Both the position numbers and the translations under genes were made by a program. DNA of 64,000 bases from Pectobacterium punjabense (GTDB taxonomy: Bacteria; Pseudomonadota; Gammaproteobacteria; Enterobacterales; Enterobacteriaceae), in the NCBI RefSeq assembly GCF_012427845.1, contig NZ_CP038498.1:1178001-1242000 (forward strand). The letters run 5' to 3'. Within the stretch, counting starts at the first letter, position 1. Every line of letters begins with the position of its first letter. Below, piece after piece: positions 33,148 to 42,223 of this stretch. The notes below the pieces were generated by a model. The model saw only the letters and a list, made by a program, of their open reading frames with translations. It made no database searches and was not told the DNA's origin.

Positions 33148-33777
33148 TTATTCTGCGTTTGCTTCGATATCCTGGATTTTCCGCCAGCTAGGCAGATTTT
33201 TCAGCCGCTGCGCATAGCGTTGAATATTGGGGAAACGATCGGCTGGAACGAGCCGTTCCACGACGGTATTGATAACGAAACCGAGCATAATATCTGCGCC
33301 AGTTAGCGTATCGCCCACGATAAATTCTCTTGAAGACAGTGTGTCGTCTAAAAATGAAAAGACTTTATCGAATTCGTTGTCAGCGTAACGTTCAAGGAAA
33401 TTCAGTGTGGTGCCAGTGTTCTTTTCAAATTCGCCAAAGATCTTCAATAAAACCGGCAACATGGCGGAACTTTCTGCAAAGTGTACCCACTGAAGATAAT
33501 CAATATATTCGGCTGTGCTTGCATCTGGGGCTAAGTGTTTTGCGTGGCGATTGATCAGGTATTCAACAATCGCGCCGGATTCTGCGATGATTTTGCCATC
33601 TTCTTCAATCAACGGTGATTTACCTAAAGGATGTATCGCTTTCAATGATGCGGGTGCCAGATGCGTTTTCTCATCCCGCTGATATCTGACAAGTTCATAA
33701 GGTATCCCGGCTTCTTCAAGTAACCAGAGGATACGAACAGACCGAGAATCATTAAGATGGTGTAATTTTAATCCCAT
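33148..33777 (-). CDS. Glutathione S-transferase family protein
   Basis: A 209-residue cytosolic-type glutathione transferase. The N-terminal thioredoxin-fold half (about 1-80) has LHHLNDSRSVRILWLLEEAGIPYE, with a Ser/Asn-type active-site region (bacterial style rather than Tyr), and the HPLGKSPLIEEDGKIIAESGAI glutathione-binding stretch (cis-Pro and Glu-Ser pair). The C-terminal half is helical (FIVGDTLTGADIML). The start has AAGGAAG 7 nt upstream. The natural substrate cannot be told from sequence. It stands alone between mutS and the fec operon. Confidence 0.9.
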   Translation of the reverse strand: MGLKLHHLNDSRSVRILWLLEEAGIPYELVRYQRDEKTHLAPASLKAIHPLGKSPLIEEDGKIIAESGAIVEYLINRHAKHLAPDASTAEYIDYLQWVHFAESSAMLPVLLKIFGEFEKNTGTTLNFLERYADNEFDKVFSFLDDTLSSREFIVGDTLTGADIMLGFVINTVVERLVPADRFPNIQRYAQRLKNLPSWRKIQDIEANAE

Positions 33778-33950
33778 ATTACGCTTCCTTAAATTCTGAT
33801 GATTTGAGCTACTACGTGTATTGATTTCAGGTAATACACGTAGGGTAGCGATTCCGATGATTCACGGCTAACAAGGCTATTTTTGTAGGGGCATAAATAT
33901 TTTTATAAGGTGGTTGTATCTTCTCTGGTGGATAAGAACATGACCTGCGA

Positions 33951-34718
33951 TTACCGCACCACACACATCGGTTGGCCTGATACCGGCTCGGCGTGGATCT
34001 CCGCATCGATGCTGAATACCTGTTGCAGTAGCTCCGGTTTCATCACCTCGTGCGGTGACCCCTGTGCTATCACGCGTCCGCCTGCCAGCATGACCAAATG
34101 ATCGCAGTAGCGGCTGGCCTGATTCAAATCGTGCAGGACGGTCACGACCGTTTTTTCGGCCTGATTGAGTTCGCGCAGCAGTTTCATTAATTCGACCTGA
34201 TGATTGATGTCGAGATAGGTGGTGGGTTCATCGAGCAGTACGACGGGCGTATCCTGCGCCACCAGCATTGCCAGAAACGCTCGTTGGCGCTGCCCGCCGG
34301 ACAAATCGGTCAGCCGTCTTTCTGCCAGATCGACAATGTGTGTTTTCTCCATCGCGAGTTGCACGCGCTGACGATCGTCCTGTGATAACCGTCCCCATAG
34401 TGATAGCCAAGGGCTGCGCCCGTAGGCCACCATATCACGTACGGTGATCCCCTCTGGCGTGAGGTGGTGCTGTGGTAACAGCGCCAGATGGCGCGAGAGC
34501 TGGCGAGCGGAAAACGCAGAGAGCGGTTTTCCATCAAGCAGGATAGCGCCGGACTTCGGGGTAAGCAGCCTGGCGAAACACTTTAGCAGCGTTGACTTAC
34601 CGCAGCCGTTAGGGCCGATCAGGGCGGTGATTTTTCCGCTGGGGAGCGATAACGACAGGCTATCAAGAATGCGTTTGTCGCCATAGCCCGCCGTCAGGTT
34701 TTGTGTTGTCAGTTCCAT
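33951..34718 (-). CDS. fecE: Ferric dicitrate ABC transporter ATPase FecE
   Basis: Energises import of ferric citrate through FecCD. It has 255 residues, the same length as E. coli FecE. Walker A GPNGCGKST is at about 35-43; the Q-loop (LLPQHHLTPEG), signature LSGGQRQRAF, Walker B VVLLDEPTTYLD and H-loop region VLHDLN follow in order. It starts immediately after the fecD stop, so the two are translationally coupled. Last gene of the fec operon. Confidence 0.95.
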   Translation of the reverse strand: MELTTQNLTAGYGDKRILDSLSLSLPSGKITALIGPNGCGKSTLLKCFARLLTPKSGAILLDGKPLSAFSARQLSRHLALLPQHHLTPEGITVRDMVAYGRSPWLSLWGRLSQDDRQRVQLAMEKTHIVDLAERRLTDLSGGQRQRAFLAMLVAQDTPVVLLDEPTTYLDINHQVELMKLLRELNQAEKTVVTVLHDLNQASRYCDHLVMLAGGRVIAQGSPHEVMKPELLQQVFSIDAEIHAEPVSGQPMCVVR

Positions 34719-35678
34719 TTAGCGCATTCTCATAAGAAGCCAGAAAAACCAAGGCGCACCGATAATCGCGGTGAGTACCCCTGCGGGTAATTCCATCGGC
34801 GGATTGATCGTGCGTGCAAGCAGATCGGCAAGCAGTAGCACCAGCGCACCAGCAACGGCGGAAGTCGGAAGAAGCCAGCGGTGCCGTCCTCCCACCAAAT
34901 GTCGGATCAAATGCGGCACCACGAGGCTGATAAAGCCGATGGGGCCGCAGACGGCAACGCTGGTCGCGGCGAGTGCCACGGCGAGTGCCAATCCCCAGAA
35001 TTGGATACGTCTGATATTGACACCCAGCGTGCTGGCGCGGTCATCGCCCAGCGCCAGTAAATCCAGATCGCGGCAAAAACGCAGGCTGAGTGGAATCAAT
35101 ACGCAAAGGATGGGCAGTGCAACTATGACGAATGACCCGTCGCGTCCCCATAGGCTACCCGTCAACCACAGCAGCGCATTGTTGATATCCTGCGGGCGGG
35201 AGAGAATCAGGTAATCGGTGACGCTTGCCCAGGTGGCGGACAGCGCCACGCCGATGAGTGCCAGCCGCATGGGGGATGAGGCTCCCGCGATAAGGCGCAG
35301 AATCAGCAGTCCGGCGATGCCGCCGATGAACGCGAGAAGCGGCAACCAGAGCACGGGCAGTGAAGGCACCAGCATCAGTGTACTGACGGTTGCCAGACTC
35401 GCCGCGTGGTTTACGCCGAGAATATCCGGTGAGGCCAGTGGATTACGCACAATCCCTTGCACCAGTACGCCGGAAATGGCCAGCGCTGCGCCGACGAACA
35501 GCGCCAGCAGCACACGAGGTAAGCGATACTGTGTCAGCACATAATGATGTTCATTGGCGTTGTGCCAGCCGTTTATCAATGCTGACCACGGTAGCGGAAT
35601 CGCTCCCATACGTAGTGACAGAATGCAGATGGTGAGCAGTATCAGCGCGATCGAAATAAACACCGTGATGGGGCGCAT
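34719..35678 (-). CDS. fecD: Ferric dicitrate ABC transporter permease FecD
   Basis: Polytopic inner-membrane subunit of the FecCD importer (BtuC/FecCD family), 319 residues with about nine or ten hydrophobic segments. The cytoplasmic coupling stretch CGPIGFISLVVPHLIRHLVG near residue 240 contains the Gly-rich EAA-like loop that docks onto the ATPase. Its ATG shares one base with the fecC stop (TAATG), showing tight coupling. Confidence 0.95.
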   Translation of the reverse strand: MRPITVFISIALILLTICILSLRMGAIPLPWSALINGWHNANEHHYVLTQYRLPRVLLALFVGAALAISGVLVQGIVRNPLASPDILGVNHAASLATVSTLMLVPSLPVLWLPLLAFIGGIAGLLILRLIAGASSPMRLALIGVALSATWASVTDYLILSRPQDINNALLWLTGSLWGRDGSFVIVALPILCVLIPLSLRFCRDLDLLALGDDRASTLGVNIRRIQFWGLALAVALAATSVAVCGPIGFISLVVPHLIRHLVGGRHRWLLPTSAVAGALVLLLADLLARTINPPMELPAGVLTAIIGAPWFFWLLMRMR

Positions 35679-36673
35679 TATCCTCGTTTCCTTGCGAGCC
35701 AGACAAAACAGGGGGCACCAATGAGTGCCAGCACGGCACCGGCAGGGAGTTCGCCCGGCCAGGCAAGCGCGCGAGCAAGCAGATCGGCCAATAACATAAA
35801 CGCCGCACCCAGCAGCATGCTCATCGGGAGCATTTTTCTCTGATCGTAGCCGATCCAGAAACGTGCCAGATGCGGTATTAGCAAACCGATAAATGCTACC
35901 GGGCCCGCTACGCTGACGCAGGCTCCCACGAGTATCAGTACCGCCAGATTGAGGAGCAGGCGCAGACGGCCTAAGTTGGCGCCCAGCGTATGGGCGCTCA
36001 CGTCACCGATATTCAGCAGGTTGAGCTGGTTCGCCATCAGCAGTACAACCGGAGTGACGATGATGACAAAGGGGAAGAGTTGCCAGAATTCCACCCAGCG
36101 TGCGTGGGAGACACCGCCCGCCAGCCAGTAAAAAATACCATAGGCGTGATCTTCCGCCAGCAGAAGCGTAATCCGCGTTAAGGCCATGCACAATGCGGAT
36201 AGCGCGACGCCAGCCAGAATCAGTCGATTGCGGTCGAGTGTTTGTCGCCAGCCACCGCCTGCGGCCATCACCATTAACCAGCAGAGACCACCGCCGATAG
36301 CGGCAACAAAGGCAATAGGGTAACCGGATAGCGAAGACGCAAAAGCGCTAGTCAGTGCCATCGCCAGCGCGGCGCCGCTGTTGATACCGAGTAAAGAAGG
36401 GGAGGCCAAAGGATTATGGGTCAGGGTTTGAAGCAGAGAGCCGGACAGCGCCAAACTGGCACCGATCAAGACGGCAACCAGACTGCGTGGCAAGCGCAAG
36501 TTGAGTACCAGCGTCTCCGGTAGCGAAGACGGCGATCCCGTCATCAGGACTTTTATGGCACTCAATGCGGGAATGGGGATGGCGGAATAACAGAACAGGC
36601 TGAGCCAGAATACGCCCAGCAGTACTGTTATCGGCAATCCCCAACGCCAGAACGGATGGAAATTTCCCCTCAT
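35678..36673 (-). CDS. fecC: Ferric dicitrate ABC transporter permease FecC
   Basis: First permease of the ferric citrate importer, 331 residues with multiple membrane segments. It has the family coupling segment VAGPVAFIGLLIPHLARFWIG near 250 and the LTHNPLASPSLLGINSGAAL stretch near 108, characteristic of siderophore permeases. Its ATG overlaps the fecB stop (ATGA), and its stop overlaps the fecD start. Confidence 0.95.
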   Translation of the reverse strand: MRGNFHPFWRWGLPITVLLGVFWLSLFCYSAIPIPALSAIKVLMTGSPSSLPETLVLNLRLPRSLVAVLIGASLALSGSLLQTLTHNPLASPSLLGINSGAALAMALTSAFASSLSGYPIAFVAAIGGGLCWLMVMAAGGGWRQTLDRNRLILAGVALSALCMALTRITLLLAEDHAYGIFYWLAGGVSHARWVEFWQLFPFVIIVTPVVLLMANQLNLLNIGDVSAHTLGANLGRLRLLLNLAVLILVGACVSVAGPVAFIGLLIPHLARFWIGYDQRKMLPMSMLLGAAFMLLADLLARALAWPGELPAGAVLALIGAPCFVWLARKRG

Positions 36674-37584
36674 TGCTCGCTGCTGATGCTAACGGGCTGA
36701 TGTTTAAAAATCTTCACTGTATCGCTGCCGATGCGTTCCGCGGCAAAAATACCGCGCATCCGTGCCCAGGCATTGCTGTCGACGGCCGCAATCTGCTGTT
36801 TTTGCTGGGCTTCCAACATGTTCCAGAGCGCATCTTGCTGCCAGCGTTTCACAATACTTTCTTCGCGATAGTGCGTCACAATGAGCCACTGTGGGTTAAT
36901 CGCCAGCAGTTGTTCCAAATTGATGGAGGCCATCGGAGCATTGTTGATAGGTTTCGGCACGCTCAGACCGAGGGCAGCCAGCACGCTGCCGGTGTAGGCC
37001 TCGCTGGAATACAGGTTAAACTGCTGCTCGCGCGAGGTGCCAAAGGCGACGCTCGTTCCTTTTGGAAGCTGGTCGGCGTAGGTTTTCATTGTCTCACGAT
37101 GCTGGGCGAGGCGGGTCTGCATCGCGCTGTCTTTCCCCAGCACCTTGCCGATGATCTCCGCCGAATGCAGGTTCTCTTCATAGGTTTCGTTACGTGATTT
37201 CAGCAGCAGTACCGGCGCGATCGCTTTCAGCGCCGCGTAAATACCGCTATGGCGGCTGCTGTCGGCGATAATCAAATCAGGCTTCAGCGCGCTGATAGCT
37301 TCCAGACTCGGCTGTGCGCGCGTTCCCACGGAGTGCCACGGCTTAAGATGTTCACGGACTTCCGCCAGAATTCGGTCAGGATCGTTGTCATCGGCGATAC
37401 CGACTGGGCTGACGTCTATTGCAGCCAGCGCATCGGCAAAAGAAAGTTCCAGCACCACAATGCGCTGAGGCGGTGTGTCGAGGGTAAAGGAACCCTGTTC
37501 ATCTTGTACCGTGACGGCATGGGCGCGACCCAATCCGAACAGGCAAAGTGTTGCAATCAGTGCAACGCGAATTAGAGCAGACAT
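36670..37584 (-). CDS. fecB: Ferric dicitrate periplasmic binding protein FecB
   Basis: Soluble periplasmic receptor that hands iron citrate to FecCDE. It has 304 residues (E. coli FecB about 300). A signal peptide MSALIRVALIATLCLFGLGRAHA is followed by the helical-backbone class III binding-protein fold, including QRIVVLELSFADALAAI near residue 40 and LKPDLIIADSS near 105. It follows fecA by 74 bp that contain a hairpin. Confidence 0.95.
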   Translation of the reverse strand: MSALIRVALIATLCLFGLGRAHAVTVQDEQGSFTLDTPPQRIVVLELSFADALAAIDVSPVGIADDNDPDRILAEVREHLKPWHSVGTRAQPSLEAISALKPDLIIADSSRHSGIYAALKAIAPVLLLKSRNETYEENLHSAEIIGKVLGKDSAMQTRLAQHRETMKTYADQLPKGTSVAFGTSREQQFNLYSSEAYTGSVLAALGLSVPKPINNAPMASINLEQLLAINPQWLIVTHYREESIVKRWQQDALWNMLEAQQKQQIAAVDSNAWARMRGIFAAERIGSDTVKIFKHQPVSISSEQ

Positions 37585-37625
37585 AGCGTAACTCCATAAT
37601 GGTCATTATCGTGAACGAGAGTCAG

Positions 37626-37643
37626 GCCGGGCATTTGCCCGGC
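37626..37643 (-). terminator. Hairpin between fecA and fecB
   Basis: Perfect 7-base stem GCCGGGC / GCCCGGC with a 4-base loop and no following T tract. At this position a hairpin could stabilise fecA mRNA or lower expression of fecBCDE relative to the abundant receptor; it is not a classic terminator. Confidence 0.5.
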
Positions 37644-37658
37644 GCGAACGTGTGACTG

Positions 37659-40010
37659 TCAGAATTTCAGCGAGCCCTGCATGTAGAAAGTGCGCGGCTG
37701 GCCAGCATAAATCCCTTTGTTGTTGTCATCGCTGTTCGAGCGCGTGTAGTAATCATGGTCGAACAGGTTTTTCACACCAAAGGCCAGATTGAGATCGGAG
37801 AGCTGCGGGCCAAAGTCATAGGCCGCACGCGCGCCCCACAGCATAAAGCCGGGGAGTCGTCCGGCGCTGCCATCGGCGCTTTCGGCAATGGTGTTAGCGT
37901 TATTGGCGAATTGGCTGGACTGGAACTCACTGTTTAGGTTGAACGTCCAGTTGCCCGGTTGGTAATCGACGCCGAATCCACCCCGGTGTTTTGAAGAGAA
38001 GGGCACCTGATTACCGTAGGTATCACCCGCTTCGCGAATTTCAGCATTTACGTAGGCATAGCGCGCATAAACCGACACCGCCTCTAAGCGGGGCGACAGC
38101 TCGGCGAGACTATAGCGTGCCTGCGTTTCCAGCCCGGAATGGCGAGTTTTTCCCCGTGTGGTGACGGTGTTGTTGGTCTGATTGGAATCATACTGGTTAT
38201 TAAAGTTAACCAGGAAGACGCCCATTTCTGCGGTCAGCGCGCCATCGTCGTAGCGGGTACCCACTTCCCAGGTACGTGCTTTTTCTGGCTCCACTTTGCC
38301 GCTTTGAGCAGCCTTGCCAATTCGGCTGTACTGTACGGTGCCGAATGATCCTTCAGTGTTCGCATAAAGATTCCAGCTTTCGTTAACGTGGTAGAGCACG
38401 TTCAGGGCAGGCAGCGGCGCGTTGTAGCTGACCGCTTCGCCGGTGCCTTTCAGCGTATTGTCCTGATGAGATTTGATGTGCTCGAAACGCATTCCCGGCG
38501 TAATCGTCCAGTTGCCAATATCAACGCGATCGTCAATGTACCAGGCGTGCGCCTCTGTACCCGCCCGGGTTTCGCGGTCGATGGGGCTGTTGGTACTTGG
38601 CAGCGTCTTGCTCGCGGTATTGGTGAAGTAACGCACCTCATGGGTGGATTCGCTGACATAGCGGTAGCCGACGCCGACTTCATGCGCTGAGGAGCCGAGG
38701 GTAAAACTTTGGCTGTAGCGGGGCTCGATGCCACGTACCCAATATTCACGCGGCGACAGGGTAATGATGGAATTCTGTTCCAGATAGCCACTGCGCAGCG
38801 TGCGCGTGTAGAAGCCCTGAATATTGAATTTATGCTGCTGATCCGGCTGGTATTGATAGCCCAGACTGGCAAGCTGACGACGCCCCCAGAAGCGATCGTA
38901 CGGACGCGTTGACTGCCAGCGGTCGGTATTATAATCGGCACGGGATAGGCCGCCTGGCATATCGGCGCTGCCATCATAATATTGCAGCAGGCTGTTAAAG
39001 GTGTGTACCTCGTTCGGTGCGTAGCGGCTTTTTAGCATCACGTCGTCAATACGCGTCGCGCTGTGTTCGCGCCAGTCGCTGCCGCGTGTGCCTGAATAGA
39101 GCAACGCCGAACCGAAACCGTTATCTGCCGTGCCGCCAACCAACAGGTTGTGGGTTTCTTTCGGGTTGTGCTGTGAGGACGTCGGGCTGTATTGGCCTTC
39201 TACGCCAGCATGAATGCCAAACGCTTTCGGGATCGCCCGAGTGACGAAGTTCACGACGCCGCCGACGCTCTGCGGCCCGTAGCGCACGGCACCGCCGCCG
39301 CGTACCACGTCAACGGCATCCATATTGCCCAGGGAGATGGGGGCGAGGGACAGTTGTGGCTGGCCGTAAGGTGCAAACGGCACCGGAATACCGTCCATTA
39401 GAACGGTGGAGCGGCTAGCCAGACGCGGGCTGAGACCACGAATACCGAAATTCATAGCTAGATCGTGACTACCCGTACCGTTATTTTCTGGCGCATATAC
39501 GCCCGGCATGCGATTTAAGACATCGCGCATGGTGGTGGCACCGGTCTTGGCGAAATCTTCACGGCGGATCACATCACGCGCGCCTGCATGTTCAAAGACG
39601 TCATTTTCACGCGCTTCCCCCAACCAGTCGCCGACGACTGTCAGCGTTTCTTCTGCTGCTGCTGCCGGGATGGGTTCAAGCGTCCAGGCGTTATCGCCCA
39701 GCGCTTTCAGTTGCAGACCGCTCCCCGCAAGTAGGGCTTTCAAACCGCCGTCAACGGTGTAGTCGCCGTGCAGGCCGTTGCTACGTTTTCCCTGCGTCAG
39801 GCTGGCATCCACTGACAGCGTAATGCCGCTGCGGGCGGCGTAGTGGTTGAGCGCTTTATCTAAATCACCCGCCGCAATGTCGTAGCGTGCAGTGGCAGGC
39901 ACCGTTGCGGCGTAGGCTATCCCTGTCGTGATACCGACTGTCGGCAGCAAGCTGAGCTGTATCGCCATCGCTAAAGGGGTTGCTTTGCGAAAGGCGCGTA
40001 AGAGCGTCAT
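37659..40010 (-). CDS. fecA: TonB-dependent ferric dicitrate receptor FecA
   Basis: Outer-membrane receptor that imports ferric dicitrate and, through its N-terminal signalling domain, tells FecR in the periplasm that substrate is bound. From the ATG at 40010 (SD GGAG) it has 783 residues (E. coli 774). Order: signal peptide, STN signalling domain (about 35-110, including [19 protein letters not shown]), TonB box region LTVVG, plug ([24 protein letters not shown]) and barrel ending in MQGSLKF with a terminal Phe. Similarity to E. coli FecA is high along its entire length. An upstream in-frame start at 40073 overlaps the promoter block and was rejected. Confidence 0.97.
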   Translation of the reverse strand: MTLLRAFRKATPLAMAIQLSLLPTVGITTGIAYAATVPATARYDIAAGDLDKALNHYAARSGITLSVDASLTQGKRSNGLHGDYTVDGGLKALLAGSGLQLKALGDNAWTLEPIPAAAAEETLTVVGDWLGEARENDVFEHAGARDVIRREDFAKTGATTMRDVLNRMPGVYAPENNGTGSHDLAMNFGIRGLSPRLASRSTVLMDGIPVPFAPYGQPQLSLAPISLGNMDAVDVVRGGGAVRYGPQSVGGVVNFVTRAIPKAFGIHAGVEGQYSPTSSQHNPKETHNLLVGGTADNGFGSALLYSGTRGSDWREHSATRIDDVMLKSRYAPNEVHTFNSLLQYYDGSADMPGGLSRADYNTDRWQSTRPYDRFWGRRQLASLGYQYQPDQQHKFNIQGFYTRTLRSGYLEQNSIITLSPREYWVRGIEPRYSQSFTLGSSAHEVGVGYRYVSESTHEVRYFTNTASKTLPSTNSPIDRETRAGTEAHAWYIDDRVDIGNWTITPGMRFEHIKSHQDNTLKGTGEAVSYNAPLPALNVLYHVNESWNLYANTEGSFGTVQYSRIGKAAQSGKVEPEKARTWEVGTRYDDGALTAEMGVFLVNFNNQYDSNQTNNTVTTRGKTRHSGLETQARYSLAELSPRLEAVSVYARYAYVNAEIREAGDTYGNQVPFSSKHRGGFGVDYQPGNWTFNLNSEFQSSQFANNANTIAESADGSAGRLPGFMLWGARAAYDFGPQLSDLNLAFGVKNLFDHDYYTRSNSDDNNKGIYAGQPRTFYMQGSLKF

Positions 40011-40043
40011 AACGTCTCCATCATCATTTTTGTTGTATATACC

Positions 40044-40075
40044 TAAGTCGAACGAGAGGGAGAAAAAGGACAATC
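40044..40075 (-). promoter_or_regulatory. FecI-dependent fecA promoter
   Basis: On the minus strand this block reads GATTGTCC, a T-rich stretch, then CTCTCGTTCGACT. It is almost identical, as I recall it, to the E. coli fecA promoter region recognised by the ECF sigma factor FecI. It lies 34-65 bp upstream of the fecA ATG, giving a leader of reasonable length. Confidence 0.7.
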
Positions 40076-40081
40076 AAGAAT

Positions 40082-40100
40082 GATAATTTTTTTCGTTATC
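40082..40100 (-). promoter_or_regulatory. Candidate Fur box upstream of fecA
   Basis: GATAAT-N7-GTTATC fits the 19-bp Fur consensus at about 14 of 19 positions. It lies just upstream of the FecI-type promoter and overlaps the fecR stop codon. Direct Fur control of fecA, in addition to control through fecIR, is known in E. coli. Confidence 0.5.
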
Positions 40101-41058
40101 GTTTAGTTTGCGGAAGGATGTTGACCCAGTAACGCGTAATGTACTGAATTTTAACCGGAAGGGTTTTCTCAATCACGTGTAGAACGGTGTCGGTATTTTT
40201 CAGCGGAAAGGTGCCGCTTAGCCGCAGCGTTGCGACCTCTGGGCTACAGCGCAGTACGCCGTGACGGTAACGCGAGAGCGTTTCCATCACCTCGCCGAGC
40301 GGTTTATTGCTGAAGCTGAGAATACCCTGCGTCCAGTTGTTATCTTCTTCATCTGTGGATTGGGTTTCACCCAGTTCCCATGCGTTGAAGCGCAGGCTTT
40401 CGCCCTGACGCACGATGCGTGTTTGAGTCGGATTGTCTGCCAGTACCACTTTCACCGCATGTTGTTGCACACTCAGTACCGTACTGCCTTTTTCTTGACG
40501 TACTGTAAATTCAGTACCCAGTGCGGTCAGTTGCCCTTGTCGTGTTTGCACGTAGAAAGGACGATTGTTGGAGTCCTGTCCGGTGGTTATCGCGACTTCG
40601 CCGTACCAGAGATGAATGCGCCGCTGCTGTGGATCGAAACGAACATCGACGGCGCTGTCGGTGTTCAGCGAGAGTAACGTGCCGTCTTCCAGACGCTGCT
40701 GGCGGATCGCACCTTTCGCCGTAGTATAGTCCGCCCGCAGGCCTGTTCCGGCGTCAGAACGCCAAAGCTGCCAGCCGCCGCCCACGCTTAACAGCAGCAG
40801 CAGGCCTTTCATCACGCGGCGACGGGTGAGTTGAGTATCCTGAAGCGCGCGGTGGGCGACGTTGCCTGGCACGACGTTCATCTGGCTGCGCAGGCTTTCT
40901 ACCTGTAGCCAGGCCCATTGATGGTCTTGATTTTGTTCATACCACCGTTGCCATTTCTCGGTTTGCTGCGGGCTCACGCGTTCGTCGCTCAGCACCGCAT
41001 ACCAGTGCGAGGCAGAGTGCAGCGCCTGACGTTGAGAATCGGTCAGTGGAAGACTCAC
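40096..41058 (-). CDS. fecR: Transmembrane sigma regulator FecR
   Basis: Inner-membrane protein that receives the FecA signal in the periplasm and activates FecI in the cytoplasm. I start it at the GTG 41058, which overlaps the fecI stop as GTGA, giving 320 residues (E. coli 317). A cytoplasmic domain with the WRRWY-like tryptophan-rich stretch ([19 protein letters not shown]) is followed by one membrane helix (about 83-98, [13 protein letters not shown]) and a periplasmic FecR domain with [14 protein letters not shown]. The C-terminal part ([14 protein letters not shown]) contacts the FecA signalling domain in the family. Confidence 0.96.
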   Translation of the reverse strand: MSLPLTDSQRQALHSASHWYAVLSDERVSPQQTEKWQRWYEQNQDHQWAWLQVESLRSQMNVVPGNVAHRALQDTQLTRRRVMKGLLLLLSVGGGWQLWRSDAGTGLRADYTTAKGAIRQQRLEDGTLLSLNTDSAVDVRFDPQQRRIHLWYGEVAITTGQDSNNRPFYVQTRQGQLTALGTEFTVRQEKGSTVLSVQQHAVKVVLADNPTQTRIVRQGESLRFNAWELGETQSTDEEDNNWTQGILSFSNKPLGEVMETLSRYRHGVLRCSPEVATLRLSGTFPLKNTDTVLHVIEKTLPVKIQYITRYWVNILPQTKR

Positions 41059-41576
41059 AGCCCGTGCTCCAGACGAAACAGCAGGCAATGCTCCGTGGCT
41101 TTGGCAACATACTTTTTGACTGAGCTGACGGAAACACTCAGCCGTGCGGCAATTTCACCGTAGGCCATGCCGTCAAGCTGGGAAAGTAGAAATGCCTGCC
41201 GTGCTTTGTGGTTAAGGCCATCGAGCATGGCATCCACCTGCTGAAGCGTCTCAAGCTGCTGTTGCTGGATTTCCGGCGAGGGTACAAGCGCCTCCGGCAA
41301 CTGCGCCAGCCTATCCAGATAGGCTTTTTCCAGCGCATTGCGACGAAACAAATCGACCATCACGCGTTTGGCAACGGTACACAGGAAGGATTTGGGATCG
41401 CGGATTGCAGTGAGAGACTCGCCGTTCATCACGCGCAGGAAGGTATCCTGAGCAATATCATCGGCATCAAAAGAAGATTGGAGTTTGCCCGTCAGCCAGT
41501 GCTTCAGCCAACTGTGATGTGAACCGTAGAGCGATTCGAGCGTCAATTCAGCAGAAGTGGTGGCGTGGTCAGACAT
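41055..41576 (-). CDS. fecI: ECF sigma factor FecI
   Basis: RNA polymerase sigma factor of the iron-starvation ECF group that transcribes fecABCDE. It has 173 residues from the ATG at 41576, the same as E. coli FecI (another ATG lies one codon upstream). Region 2 includes [15 protein letters not shown] and the [13 protein letters not shown] stretch; region 4 includes [27 protein letters not shown], the DNA-reading helix-turn-helix. A Fur box lies about 60 bp upstream. Confidence 0.97.
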   Translation of the reverse strand: MSDHATTSAELTLESLYGSHHSWLKHWLTGKLQSSFDADDIAQDTFLRVMNGESLTAIRDPKSFLCTVAKRVMVDLFRRNALEKAYLDRLAQLPEALVPSPEIQQQQLETLQQVDAMLDGLNHKARQAFLLSQLDGMAYGEIAARLSVSVSSVKKYVAKATEHCLLFRLEHGL

Positions 41577-41633
41577 CATGGTCAGAAAGTAGAAACGCGT
41601 ATCGGCGGTAAATAATAGACGCTATGTTAATAT

Positions 41634-41652
41634 GATAATGGTTCTCATTACA
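41634..41652 (-). promoter_or_regulatory. Fur box upstream of fecI
   Basis: GATAATG-G-TTCTCATTA fits the 19-bp Fur consensus at about 14 of 19 positions, with both half-sites intact. It lies about 58 bp upstream of fecI, where iron-loaded Fur would block the fecIR promoter. Confidence 0.72.
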
Positions 41653-41797
41653 ATTAAATCACGGCGAGATATCGACACGATAAACGGGGTAGAAAGCAAC
41701 TTGCTGTTTTTTAAAGTAAATAGAGGGTCAAATAAGTCTGTTGGCCTTATGCCGTGGAGGCACACCAAGTCAGACGGCTATCAAGGTCCTGAAATTA

Positions 41798-42141
41798 TAT
41801 ACCCTAAATAATTCGAGTTTCAGGACAAAAACGACGAGGCGTTTTTGAACAGCGCTTGCGCTGATCCCGAAGGGGTGAGGCCTAAGGCCGAATAACGCGG
41901 CAAGCGAAGGACAAATTCGTCGGGAACGAATTTGACCAGCCAACGGCTGGCCTCCGGTGAGAGACAGGATGTCTCTCATTTCATCCCGATGAGCTTACTC
42001 AGGTAAGTGATTCGGGTGACTGACAAACCTGCCAGAGGCAGGTTTGAACGCTGCTTGCAGCGGCCCCAACGGGGCGAGGTACACGCCAGTGTGCTGAGTA
42101 ACGCAGCCAACGCACATGCAACTTGAAGTATGACGGGTATA
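41798..42141. repeat. 344-bp hairpin-chain repeat element with terminal inverted repeats
   Basis: Imperfect terminal inverted repeats: TATACCCTAAATAATTCGAG on the left and, read on the other strand, TATACCCGTCATACTTCAAG on the right. ATTA flanks both ends, a possible target duplication. The interior is almost entirely short perfect palindromes in a row: stems at 41826-41847, 41850-41863, 41879-41889, 41912-41934, 41936-41950, 41958-41978, 41994-42007, 42024-42046, 42049-42062, 42063-42075 and 42081-42092. No ORF of its own. The terminal sequence resembles intergenic repeats common in Pectobacterium, Serratia and Yersinia, so it is probably a non-autonomous (MITE-like) element. Confidence 0.7.
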
Positions 42142-42223
42142 ATTATTTAGGATATCCATACATTGTGGGGAAGCGTTGTGTGCTATGTTGGATTTCTCGT
42201 GATGATGATACGTCGCTCTCCCT

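Noticed and set aside
41770..41979. 69-codon ORF inside the hairpin-chain element
   Set aside because: Its sequence is dictated by palindromes, which give reading frames on both strands; no homology is apparent.
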